Counted from the first letter of the stretch, positions 1-6,759 are shown. The stretch: 8,568 bases of DNA from Cellvibrionales bacterium UBA1963 (GCA_002336035.1 DDED01000120.1:1-8568); one strand, 5' to 3'. A program made the numbers and translations. Notes: generated by a model from the letters alone, not told the origin.

Positions 1-396
1 AGACAGCATATGAACTTCATCAATCAAGTAAATCTTGTAACGGCACTGCGATGGGGCGTATTGGACGTTATCAAGCAACTCACGAGTGTCTTCAACCTTA
101 GTTCTTGATGCGGCATCAACCTCAATTAGATCGACGCTGCGCCCCTCATTGATTTCAAGGCAACTAGAGCACTCGCCGCAGGGTGAAGCAGACACGCCGT
201 TATCGCAGTTGAGACAACGGGCTAGAATTCTAGCAATCGTCGTTTTACCGACACCTCTCGTGCCTGTTAATAAATAAGCATGATGGAGCCTACCTTGATC
301 TAAAGCATTGGAAAGCGCTTTTAGCACGTGGGATTGACCCACTAAAGCTTCAAAAGATTGCGGACGCCATTTTCTCGCCAGCACTTGATACGACAT
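1..396 (-). CDS. dnaX: DNA polymerase III subunit gamma/tau, N-terminal part (cut by window edge)
   Basis: Encodes the clamp-loader ATPase subunit of the replicative polymerase. I translated it by hand from the minus strand. It starts MSYQVLARKWRPQSFEALVG, the near-invariant DnaX N-terminus, and stays open for 132 codons to the left edge. Visible parts are Walker A GTRGVGKTT (residues 45-53), the four zinc-binding cysteines C64, C73, C76 and C79, the VDAASRTKVEDTREL segment (93-107), and Walker B LIDEVH (124-129). The start is the ATG at 396-394; the Shine-Dalgarno upstream is weak. Full-length proteins have about 400 to 700 residues, so most of the gene lies outside the window, including the region where the gamma frameshift site would be. 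The SRP RNA gene lies just upstream in the same orientation, a common bacterial arrangement. The identification is certain; only the 3' extent is unknown. Confidence 0.97.
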   Translation of the reverse strand, partial: MSYQVLARKWRPQSFEALVGQSHVLKALSNALDQGRLHHAYLLTGTRGVGKTTIARILARCLNCDNGVSASPCGECSSCLEINEGRSVDLIEVDAASRTKVEDTRELLDNVQYAPSQCRYKIYLIDEVHMLS

Positions 397-425
397 ACAA
401 TTGACCGCAGAGTTTAGGAACAACA

Positions 426-434
426 ATTATAACA
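426..434 (-). promoter_or_regulatory. Candidate extended -10 promoter for dnaX
   Basis: On the minus strand this reads TGTTATAAT, a perfect TATAAT with the TGn extension, which can work without a good -35 box. I see no convincing -35 element 16-18 bp upstream. Transcription would start near 419, giving a leader of about 23 nt before the dnaX ATG. A second perfect TATAAT lies upstream on the same strand (plus positions 486-491), also without a good -35. This is prediction from sequence only. Confidence 0.45.
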
Positions 435-548
435 GCAAACAAATCACGAAAGATGAAATTGACCTGAGAAAATAATATTGATGGAATTATACACACATGA
501 AGGGATAAAAATCAGACTATTTGACAATTTAAAGGTGCAAAATTCTAT

Positions 549-562
549 CTAAAAGAAAAATT
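549..562 (-). terminator. U-rich 3' end / likely terminator of the SRP RNA
   Basis: Directly after the closing helix of the SRP RNA, the minus strand reads AATTTTTCTTTT. The long base-paired rod of the RNA followed by a T tract resembles intrinsic termination, so the RNA itself may supply the stem. Some read-through into dnaX cannot be excluded. Confidence 0.5.
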
Positions 563-678
563 GGTGGTGAACCCCAACCAGCCACTCCTCGGCACACGAA
601 TCAGCAGTTACCGTTGCTCCCTTCCAGGCCTGGCGGAGTTCACTGCCTATCATTGCGAGGGAACCCGCTGGGGCCACC
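563..678 (-). ncRNA. ffs: Signal recognition particle RNA (4.5S RNA), small bacterial type
   Basis: This is the RNA scaffold that binds Ffh and docks ribosomes making membrane proteins to FtsY. The minus strand contains the conserved apical domain CAGGCCTGGAAGGGAGCAAC, with a GGAA tetraloop (plus positions 622-625) flanked by the Ffh-binding internal-loop bases. It also has the 3'-side block GTGTGCCGAGGAGTGGCTGG, which closely follows E. coli 4.5S RNA. The ends pair: GGTGGCCCCA at the 5' end with TGGGGTTCACCACC at the 3' end. This gives a rod of about 116 nt, near the 114 nt of E. coli. The tetraloop appears to be closed by a U-G pair rather than the usual C-G. There is no Alu domain, as expected for a gammaproteobacterium. 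Exact ends could be off by one to three bases. Confidence 0.95.
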
Positions 679-686
679 ATAACAAT

Positions 687-704
687 CTGTAGCCACAACT
701 ACAG
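687..704 (-). other. Hairpin in the SRP RNA 5' leader
   Basis: On the minus strand CTGTAG and CTACAG form a perfect 6-bp stem around a six-base loop. It lies between the predicted transcription start (about 705) and the mature RNA 5' end (about 678). An overlapping alternative, GCCAC pairing with GTGGC (708-704 with 696-692), cannot form at the same time. In E. coli the 4.5S precursor carries a leader of similar size that is removed by RNase P, so this probably belongs to the precursor. Any specific role is inference. Confidence 0.5.
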
Positions 705-711
705 TGGCAAG

Positions 712-740
712 ATTATGGCGAAAGTATCGCCTTCATGCAA
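712..740 (-). promoter_or_regulatory. Sigma70-type promoter of ffs
   Basis: Minus strand: a -35 box TTGCAT (plus positions 735-740), an exact 17-bp spacer, and a -10 box CATAAT (712-717) that matches consensus at five of six bases. The start would fall near 705, leaving about 27 nt of leader before the mature SRP RNA, similar to the processed leader in E. coli. The DUF2835 stop codon (749-751) ends only 8 bp upstream of the -35 box, so the promoter fills the short gap between the two genes. Confidence 0.7.
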
Positions 741-748
741 GTGGCCAA

Positions 749-1000
749 TTACTGCGATCTAATCGACAACAAACGACCCCCACTGTTAACTTTTAATTGA
801 AAACGCCCAAAAACACCTTGATGAGTAACAAAAGGCTGAATAGCCGTCACCGGAAAAAGAATTTTTTGGCCGTCAACAGAAACCACTGAAATCTGATTTG
901 CATTGCCGCGGTAGTACTTCAGCAACTCTTCCCTAGAAATTGCCAACTCGATAATATAGTGGCGAACTACTGCACCCGTTGCAGCTAACTTTTTAATCAT
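749..1000 (-). CDS. DUF2835 family small protein
   Basis: Encodes an 83-residue protein of unknown function. The stretch from about residue 12 to the end fits the DUF2835 pattern: a strand and helix HYIIELAISREELLKYYRG, then VVSVDGQKILFPVTAIQPFV and GVFGRFQLKVNSGGRL. Charged and hydrophobic residues alternate as in a small beta-rich domain, and no membrane segment or signal peptide is visible in this version. The ATG at 1000 is preferred because AGGT lies six bases upstream and the product matches the family's size of roughly 70-80 residues. The frame also extends upstream to a TTG at 1063, which would add 21 residues (MLKASIRARLIQSILVYAGLL) that I do not expect in the family. It is transcribed toward ffs and divergently from the MoxR operon. 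Family assignment is from memory of the motif; function is unknown. Confidence 0.8.
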   Translation of the reverse strand: MIKKLAATGAVVRHYIIELAISREELLKYYRGNANQISVVSVDGQKILFPVTAIQPFVTHQGVFGRFQLKVNSGGRLLSIRSQ

Positions 1001-1316
1001 TAATAGACCTGCATAAACTAAAATAGACTGAATGAGCCTAGCGCGAATCGAAGCCTTCAACAAGTTGATTTAATGCAGTTGTGCCATCGGTATTAAATCA
1101 CGGTTAACGGAACTTTTTTGTAACTAGGTGTCAAAAAAATGCACCAATTATTTGCTCAACCAGGCAGCCTTTAGGCTGTGAATAAAAAGATTCTTTATAT
1201 ACAATGTGCCATTATGAAAAAGAAACCCTGAACCAAGAAAAGAACCATTCAGTTGAGTTAAATAATAACCTGAATTGACTCATTTAAATAACTATTAGCC
1301 AATAGCAGCACATATT
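1001..1316. other. Divergent intergenic region upstream of the MoxR/Bat operon
   Basis: AT-rich spacer between the DUF2835 gene and the plus-strand operon; it must hold the promoters for both. Visible items are a small hairpin CAGCC-TTTA-GGCTG (1165-1178) with no T tract on either side, a -10-like TACAAT (1200-1205) without a good -35, TTGAGT (1253-1258) and TTGACT (1275-1280) without good -10 partners, and two copies of TTAAATAA (1258-1265 and 1284-1291). I could not assign a convincing sigma70 promoter on the plus strand. I see no additional gene. Confidence 0.5.
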
Positions 1317-2297
1317 ATGACTATCGCTCAAACTGATAACCCCATAGCCCAACTTCGCGATCAATTAACAAAGACCATTCTCGGTCAACCTTTGCTGGTA
1401 GACCGCATCATCATCGCATTATTGGCGGACGGACATCTCTTGGTAGAAGGCGCGCCGGGCCTGGCCAAGACGCGAGCAATTCGCAGTCTTGCTGATCATA
1501 TTGAGGCAGACTTTCAACGAATCCAATTTACTCCTGATTTATTACCTGGAGACATCACCGGAACAGATATCTTCAGGCCTCAAACAGGTGAGTTTGAATT
1601 TCAAAAAGGGCCTATATTTCATAACTTAGTCCTTGCCGATGAAATTAACCGAGCGCCTGCGAAAGTACAGGCAGCTCTACTTGAAGCCATGGCAGAACGT
1701 CAAGTAAGTGTTGGGAAGACAACCTACCCTCTCGAACCTTTGTTCCTTGTTATGGCGACGCAGAATCCAATCGAACAAGAAGGTACGTATCCGCTTCCAG
1801 AAGCGCAATTAGATCGTTTTCTTTTGCATGTGGTGGTCAGCTATCCTGATCAAAAAGCGGAGCGAGAAATATTAAAGCTTGTTAGAAAAGAATTGATCCA
1901 TAGCAATAACGGTAGTGATGAATCGCCAGCCGTAAAAATTCAACAAAAGGATATTCTTCAGGCTCGGCAACAAATACTCACTATGTTCATGTCTGAGGCC
2001 GTCGAAGAGTATATCGTTCAACTGGTTGTAGCGACTCGCGAACCTGGACGCTATGATGCCAGCCTCAGTGAACTTCTTGAGTATGGCGCAAGTCCAAGAG
2101 CAACCCTCGCCTTAGACCGCTGTGCAAGGGCCAATGCCTGGCTCCGCGGTGCTGACTTTGTCAGTCCAGACGATGTTCAAGCTGTGGCCTATGATGTTCT
2201 ACGACACCGAATTATCCTCAGCTTTGAAGCTGAAGCTAACGGTATTAGTGCAGACCAAGTGATAAGAAACCTCATAAATAAAGTACCCGTTGCTTAA
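1317..2297 (+). CDS. MoxR-family AAA+ ATPase
   Basis: A cytoplasmic AAA+ ATPase of 326 residues, the usual MoxR length. Walker A is GAPGLAKT (45-52), followed by the MoxR signature FTPDLLPGDITG (71-82). Walker B is LVLADEIN (104-111), sensor 1 is ATQNP (147-151), the arginine-finger region is PEAQLDRF (161-168), and the sensor 2 loop is GASPRAT (257-263, R261). All catalytic residues are present, so it should be an active ATPase. MoxR proteins typically sit beside VWA-domain genes and are thought to act as chaperone-like remodelers of them; here it heads an operon with two VWA proteins and a DUF58 protein. The ATG at 1317 is the first start after an in-frame stop at 1296, and no clear Shine-Dalgarno precedes it. 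The target of the ATPase is inferred from context only. Confidence 0.95.
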   Translation: MTIAQTDNPIAQLRDQLTKTILGQPLLVDRIIIALLADGHLLVEGAPGLAKTRAIRSLADHIEADFQRIQFTPDLLPGDITGTDIFRPQTGEFEFQKGPIFHNLVLADEINRAPAKVQAALLEAMAERQVSVGKTTYPLEPLFLVMATQNPIEQEGTYPLPEAQLDRFLLHVVVSYPDQKAEREILKLVRKELIHSNNGSDESPAVKIQQKDILQARQQILTMFMSEAVEEYIVQLVVATREPGRYDASLSELLEYGASPRATLALDRCARANAWLRGADFVSPDDVQAVAYDVLRHRIILSFEAEANGISADQVIRNLINKVPVA

Positions 2298-2299
2298 TT

Positions 2300-3268
2300 A
2301 TGGCTAAAGGTGCAACAAGTAATCTTAATCAGTTAATACAACTTCGTCATCAAGCGAGCGAGTTGAGCTTACTAGCGAATAAAAAAGCTCGCAGTCAATT
2401 GACCGGTAATATCACAACACAATTTCGTGGCAGAGGACTCGACTTTGAAGAATTAAGACAGTATCAAGCTGGTGATGACATTCGCTCAATCGACTGGAGG
2501 GTGACTGCGCGCACAGGAAAAGCCCACACCAAACTGTACAGTGAAGAGCGCGAAAGGCCTGTAATTATCGTCAATGATCAGCGACAAGCAATGGCGTTTG
2601 GTAGCCGTCATTGTTTTAAATCCGTACAAGCAACAGCAATAGCTGCGCTATTAAGTTGGTCCGCTCTGGCACAAAATGATCGAATTGGCGGCCTCATCTT
2701 TAATGACAGCGATCATACTGAAATAAAACCTAAGCGGCACAAATCAAGTGTCTTGTCGATATTACGCGCTTCTCATGAGTACAACCATAAAGCTGTTGAG
2801 TTCAAGCAAACAGATCAGCCAAAAAAAATTAATACAGTACTGAAAGAATTGAGACAAACCGTAAAACCCGGTAGCAATGTGTTTATTATTAGTGATTTTA
2901 TCGGCCTAAATGAAACCGGTGTCAAACATTTATATAGCCTTAAAAAACATGTTGATATTACGGCTATTAAGATCAGTGATCCACTCGAAGAAACTTTGCC
3001 TTCTCATGCAGGAACACAATACACCAATGGCGAAAAAGAAATTGTATTTGACCCCAGTCATCAACATCTTGCAAAGCAATTTAGGCAACAGTTTTTAAGT
3101 CACAACGACTTTATTACTAGTAACTTACAAAAGCTGGGAATCATTCAAATCAATATAAAAACCAATGATTGTGAGTTCGACATTCTTCGACAATTTTTTA
3201 GTCGTCAAGCATGTAAGAGGCCGCTACTTCTAATTGATGATCAACCAGTATATGAGAGCATTAAGTGA
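2300..3268 (+). CDS. DUF58 domain-containing protein
   Basis: A 322-residue protein, probably cytoplasmic since no membrane segment is visible. The DUF58 signature is clear at residues 43-71: RGRGLDFEELRQYQAGDD followed by RSIDW and TAR. A VWA-like fold follows, starting at RPVIIVNDQRQAMAFGS (86-102). The usual MIDAS pattern DxSxS is replaced by D93-Q-R-Q-A97-M, so metal binding is doubtful; many gammaproteobacterial relatives carry a similar DQR form. A later VFIISDF segment corresponds to the second half of the fold. The gene starts 2 nt after the MoxR stop without a clear ribosome site, which suggests translational coupling. DUF58 proteins regularly accompany MoxR ATPases and are presumed partners; no biochemical function is established. 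Confidence 0.92.
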   Translation: MAKGATSNLNQLIQLRHQASELSLLANKKARSQLTGNITTQFRGRGLDFEELRQYQAGDDIRSIDWRVTARTGKAHTKLYSEERERPVIIVNDQRQAMAFGSRHCFKSVQATAIAALLSWSALAQNDRIGGLIFNDSDHTEIKPKRHKSSVLSILRASHEYNHKAVEFKQTDQPKKINTVLKELRQTVKPGSNVFIISDFIGLNETGVKHLYSLKKHVDITAIKISDPLEETLPSHAGTQYTNGEKEIVFDPSHQHLAKQFRQQFLSHNDFITSNLQKLGIIQINIKTNDCEFDILRQFFSRQACKRPLLLIDDQPVYESIK

Positions 3269-3792
3269 ATCCTACTAACCAAATGGCCAGTAATCCTTTG
3301 GATCACCTGCCACCGCCCATATTACCAAGTAGTATAGATGCATGGCCCCCTGCTATTGGTTGGTGGTTGTTAGTACTCTTAGTATTCTTAGGCGTGTCTA
3401 CGTTAAGTTATTTCTTCTGGGTTTGGCGGCGTGCAACGGCACTAAAAAGAGAGGCATCAAGTCAATTAACTACTTGCTACCAGCAATACACCATTGATCA
3501 TAATGAACACCAGTATTTAATCAACGCCAATCAATTATTGCGTCGGTTTTGTTTGCAACAATACCCCGAATTAAATTGTGCAAAACTCAGTGGGCAAGCG
3601 TGGGTGGAATTTCTCGATGAGCGATCATCACCAATACAAAAAGAATCCGGCCAGCTTGAAAAGCTGCTACGAATTTATCAAGCTACGCAACACAAAAATA
3701 TTGACATAAAAAGCTTGCATTATTATCTCACTGCATGGTTTAAATCTGTAAACGTCAAACAAAAGTTAAAGAAGAATTATGGTCAGCTTTGA
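3265..3792 (+). CDS. DUF4381 family membrane protein
   Basis: A 175-residue protein with one membrane helix (about residues 32-54) after a proline-rich N-terminal segment LDHLPPPILPSSIDAWPPA, then a basic stop-transfer WRR and a soluble C-terminal domain of about 120 residues. The segment LLRRFCLQQYPEL and the later LSGQAWVEFLDER are typical of DUF4381. By the positive-inside rule the C-terminal domain is cytoplasmic, where it could meet MoxR or DUF58 (inference). The GTG start overlaps the upstream TGA as GTGA, with a GAGAG ribosome-site candidate upstream. An ATG six codons later (3283) is possible but has no Shine-Dalgarno. The family always appears in MoxR/Bat clusters in my experience; function is unknown. 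Confidence 0.85.
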   Translation: MNPTNQMASNPLDHLPPPILPSSIDAWPPAIGWWLLVLLVFLGVSTLSYFFWVWRRATALKREASSQLTTCYQQYTIDHNEHQYLINANQLLRRFCLQQYPELNCAKLSGQAWVEFLDERSSPIQKESGQLEKLLRIYQATQHKNIDIKSLHYYLTAWFKSVNVKQKLKKNYGQL

Positions 3793-4804
3793 AACATACT
3801 GGTGGTTTGTATTAGTCCCACTGCCTTGGATAGTATTTCATTATTTCCCTGCCACCAAAAAAAATGGCCAAGCCTTACGCGCGCCATTTATTGCACGGCT
3901 TCAGGCTATTAAGCAACAGGCACCAATGAGAAAAAGAACTGCGACTAAGCAATGGCTTCTATTAACTTTAGTCTGGCTATTACTGCTAGTTTCCATAAAT
4001 AGGCCTATAATTCAAGGTGAAGCCATTAAAGTTAATTCAGTCGCTAGAGACATGATGCTAGCAGTCGATATATCTGGCAGCATGGATGAACCCGATATGC
4101 AGCTTGAAGGCCAAACCGTTCGGCGTATCGATAGCGTCAAAAAAGTCTTAAACGATTTTATCGACCGCAGAAATGGCGACCGAATAGGTCTCATCTTATT
4201 TGCAGATCAAGCTTACGTGCAAGCACCATTGACGTTTGACTTAACGACAGTGAAACAATTACTCAATGAAGCTCAATTAGGCTTTGCGGGGCAAAAAACT
4301 GCAATAGGTGACGCTCTCGGCCTTGCCATTAAACGCCTTATCGAACGGCCTAATCAATCGAGAACATTAATCTTACTTACTGACGGAGCAAATAATGCCG
4401 GTAAAATAGAACCCTTAGAAGCAAGTATCTTGGCAGCAGATAATAATATAAAAGTTCATACAATCGCTATTGGTGCAGATTATACTCTGCAAAAGTCATG
4501 GTTTAGTCGTCAAACACGGCGGCCATCGAATATAGATGAAAAAACACTTAAGACCATTGCTGCTCAAACGGGCGGTCTTTTTTTTCGGGCAAAAAACACC
4601 GAACAATTAGAAGATATTTATGATGAGCTAGACAAAATCGAACCGGTTGATCAAGACGCTCAATTTTATAGACCTACTCAACAATTGTTTTATGTTCCTC
4701 TTAGTCTGTCATTAGCCTTTATTTTAATGTTAATCGTAATAAAATTATTATTTGCTTTTAATCTTAGACGACAAAAAAGTAATATTACGGATGAGTCATT
4801 ATGA
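3779..4804 (+). CDS. batA: BatA-type VWA domain membrane protein
   Basis: A 341-residue protein with membrane helices near 7-23 and 59-74, a von Willebrand factor A domain (about 90-290), and a C-terminal helix (about 307-330). The MIDAS metal site is complete: DISGS (D97, S99, S101), the threonine in KTAIGDA (T174) and the aspartate in LLTDGAN (D202), so it should bind a divalent metal. The loop between the first two helices is rich in lysine and arginine, so the VWA domain most likely faces the periplasm. The segment ending TGGLFFRAKNTEQLEDIYDEL is typical of BatA. The ATG lies inside the previous gene (14-nt overlap), preceded by AAAGAAG. Bat proteins were named for aerotolerance in Bacteroides; here a role in envelope stress is only inferred. 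Confidence 0.9.
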   Translation: MVSFETYWWFVLVPLPWIVFHYFPATKKNGQALRAPFIARLQAIKQQAPMRKRTATKQWLLLTLVWLLLLVSINRPIIQGEAIKVNSVARDMMLAVDISGSMDEPDMQLEGQTVRRIDSVKKVLNDFIDRRNGDRIGLILFADQAYVQAPLTFDLTTVKQLLNEAQLGFAGQKTAIGDALGLAIKRLIERPNQSRTLILLTDGANNAGKIEPLEASILAADNNIKVHTIAIGADYTLQKSWFSRQTRRPSNIDEKTLKTIAAQTGGLFFRAKNTEQLEDIYDELDKIEPVDQDAQFYRPTQQLFYVPLSLSLAFILMLIVIKLLFAFNLRRQKSNITDESL

Positions 4805-6759
4805 CTTGGTTGACGTTTATTGAGAAATTTACTTTTATCAGACCAGACTACCTCTGGTTAATGCCCATTATTATTATTTTATTTATAACCCTTCATCGCA
4901 TCATTAAACATAAAACGGATTGGGACAACATTATTGATGTAGACCTTCAGATCTACTTACTCAATCAACACGAACAAAAAATACGAGGTATTAATACATG
5001 GCCTATAACTGCAGCTTGTCTCGCGTGCCTATTTGCATGCGCCTGCCTGGCCGGACCAAGTTGGGAAAAAATATCAAGCCCCGTTAAAAAAAATAGCCAC
5101 GCCATGGTGATTATTGCAGACTTAACTCTATCAATGCACACCACCGACATAACCCCCTCTCGATTAGTACGCATGCGCTATAAAATTCTAGAGTTACTGA
5201 AGCAAAATAAAGATCGACAAGTTGCGTTAATAGCTTACTCAGGAGATGCTCATATAGTGACGCCGTTAACAGATGATGTGAACAATATAAGGGCATTAGT
5301 CCCAGCACTGACACCAGAAATCATGCCGAGTATTGGCAGCGATGCACTTGCTGCCTTTGATTTGGCTGAGCAAGTTTTAAAATCAAGTGCGGCAACAAAA
5401 ACCACCCTGGTGTGGCTGACTGATGAGGTGCTGGAAAGTCAAACTAAAGCCATTATAAAAAACATCAACCGGCAAGATGCTCAACTCTTCATTATCGGCG
5501 TAGGCACAGAGCAAGGTGGACCGGTGGTTCTTCCTTCTGGGAAATTTGTTAAAACTGGCAGCGGCCGTATTGTTAATGCACCGATGAGTCGTGAACGCTT
5601 AATGTCATTGAGCGTGAAGACTAATGGGCAATATTTTGACCTGCAAAGTAATAATAGTGATGTCGAAAGTATTATTAACCATTCGAAAAAATTACTTGTC
5701 AATGGTGTTTCAGACGTTGCAGATAACACAGACAAGGATCGTATTGTTGACCAACAACTAGACCGCGGTGCCTATTTTGCTATTGCTCTACTGCCCTTTG
5801 TATTGCTTAGCTTTCGTCGTGGTTGGATCCTTTGTTTACTGCTCAGTATTCATCTAATTGTGCCAGAGCCAGCCTGGGCTGAGACCGATGGTGACGGCAA
5901 ATCATTGGCTTCATCAATGAGCCAGAAATGGCAAAATCTATGGCAGACCAACGATCAACAAGGCAAGGAATTATTTAAGCATGAATCCTTTAGCGATGCC
6001 GCTAATAGATTTGATCGATACGATTGGAAAGGCATATCTTCATTACAAGCCAAACATTATGATTCAGCCATTGAAGAGCTTAATCATGCAATCGCATCGA
6101 TTGAAAAGTCGCCAGGTAGATTGGCTGACTTACATTACAACTTAGGCCATAGTTATGCGCACAGTAATGACTTTGAAAATGCTATTAAAGCCTACGATGA
6201 AGCCCTGTTACTTAACCCTGAACTTCTTCAAGCAAAAAAAGCTAAAGCATTACTAGAAGCGCTTCAAAAACAACAACAACAAGAAAAAAAGCAGCAAGAT
6301 GAATCGAATGACGCCGATAACAGTCAAGGCAATAACGCACAATCACCGAATGCCGATGCCGATGCTGATGCTGACGCTGACAGTCAAGGGTCAAGCATGA
6401 GTGAAAATAGTAAGCAACAACCGACAGACAACACAGCACAAGCCAATAAGCAAAGCGATCAATTACTTGACCAGCAGGCAAAGCGAGCGAGCGAGCAACG
6501 AGAACCTAATACACCCAATAAAGATGCTCAACAGGCTCAAAAACAATCAGACCAAGATCCACTCGAAGAAAATGCTAGCAATGAAATAATGACTCAACAA
6601 CGACTAGATCAACAACGGCAGGCAGAATTAGAACAGTGGCTACAAAAAATACCCGATGATCCTGGCGGCCTACTCCGCAGAAAGTTCGATTATCAACGCC
6701 AGCTTAATGAACGGCAGGGAAAATATTTAGATAACAATGAAGAGGGCCAACTGTGGTGA
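4801..6759 (+). CDS. batB: BatB-type VWA protein fused to a BatC-like TPR and Q-rich tail
   Basis: A 652-residue protein. Order of parts: membrane helices near 17-31 and 67-85, VWA domain (about 100-300), a membrane hairpin (324-337 and 342-358), TPR region with one clear repeat (442-473) and a probable one before it (about 398-431), a glutamine/aspartate/serine-rich low-complexity linker (about 489-600), and a conserved end with IPDDPGGLLRRKF (617-629). The VWA domain resembles BatB (LSMHTTDITPSRL), but the MIDAS motif is D107-L-T109-L-S111 instead of DxSxS, and the last motif is LTDE rather than LTDG. AWA at 358-360 looks like a signal-peptidase site, so the tail is probably periplasmic. 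The start overlaps batA as ATGA, with GGA nine bases upstream. BatB-BatC fusions are common in gammaproteobacteria, so this is not an assembly artefact. Confidence 0.9.
   Translation: MTWLTFIEKFTFIRPDYLWLMPIIIILFITLHRIIKHKTDWDNIIDVDLQIYLLNQHEQKIRGINTWPITAACLACLFACACLAGPSWEKISSPVKKNSHAMVIIADLTLSMHTTDITPSRLVRMRYKILELLKQNKDRQVALIAYSGDAHIVTPLTDDVNNIRALVPALTPEIMPSIGSDALAAFDLAEQVLKSSAATKTTLVWLTDEVLESQTKAIIKNINRQDAQLFIIGVGTEQGGPVVLPSGKFVKTGSGRIVNAPMSRERLMSLSVKTNGQYFDLQSNNSDVESIINHSKKLLVNGVSDVADNTDKDRIVDQQLDRGAYFAIALLPFVLLSFRRGWILCLLLSIHLIVPEPAWAETDGDGKSLASSMSQKWQNLWQTNDQQGKELFKHESFSDAANRFDRYDWKGISSLQAKHYDSAIEELNHAIASIEKSPGRLADLHYNLGHSYAHSNDFENAIKAYDEALLLNPELLQAKKAKALLEALQKQQQQEKKQQDESNDADNSQGNNAQSPNADADADADADSQGSSMSENSKQQPTDNTAQANKQSDQLLDQQAKRASEQREPNTPNKDAQQAQKQSDQDPLEENASNEIMTQQRLDQQRQAELEQWLQKIPDDPGGLLRRKFDYQRQLNERQGKYLDNNEEGQLW
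6352..6381 (+). repeat. Hexanucleotide tandem repeat (GCY GAY) x5 within the BatB/TPR linker
   Basis: Five consecutive GCY GAY units encode five Ala-Asp pairs (residues 518-527), with changes only at third codon positions in both codons. It lies in the low-complexity linker between the TPR region and the conserved C-terminal motif. A six-base unit can gain or lose copies without shifting the frame, so length variation between strains is plausible but cannot be judged from one sequence. Confidence 0.85.

Noticed and set aside
86..277. Plus-strand open frame of 63 codons over dnaX
   Set aside because: It lies antisense to a certain dnaX coding region and its product resembles no family; it is a shadow of dnaX codon use.
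1129..1134. Perfect TTGACA on the minus strand, upstream of the DUF2835 gene
   Set aside because: No acceptable -10 box lies 15-20 bp downstream, so I do not call a promoter.
1165..1178. Hairpin CAGCC-TTTA-GGCTG as a terminator
   Set aside because: There is no T tract after it on either strand; it is kept only as a possible regulatory structure in the intergenic entry.
6242..6481. Minus-strand open frame of 79 codons opposite the Q-rich linker
   Set aside because: It arises from repetitive codons of the low-complexity linker read backwards and has no ribosome site or recognisable protein.
4801..6759. BatB/BatC fusion as a sequencing or assembly error
   Set aside because: The frame is continuous through a plausible membrane hairpin into the TPR region, and such fusions are common in gammaproteobacteria.
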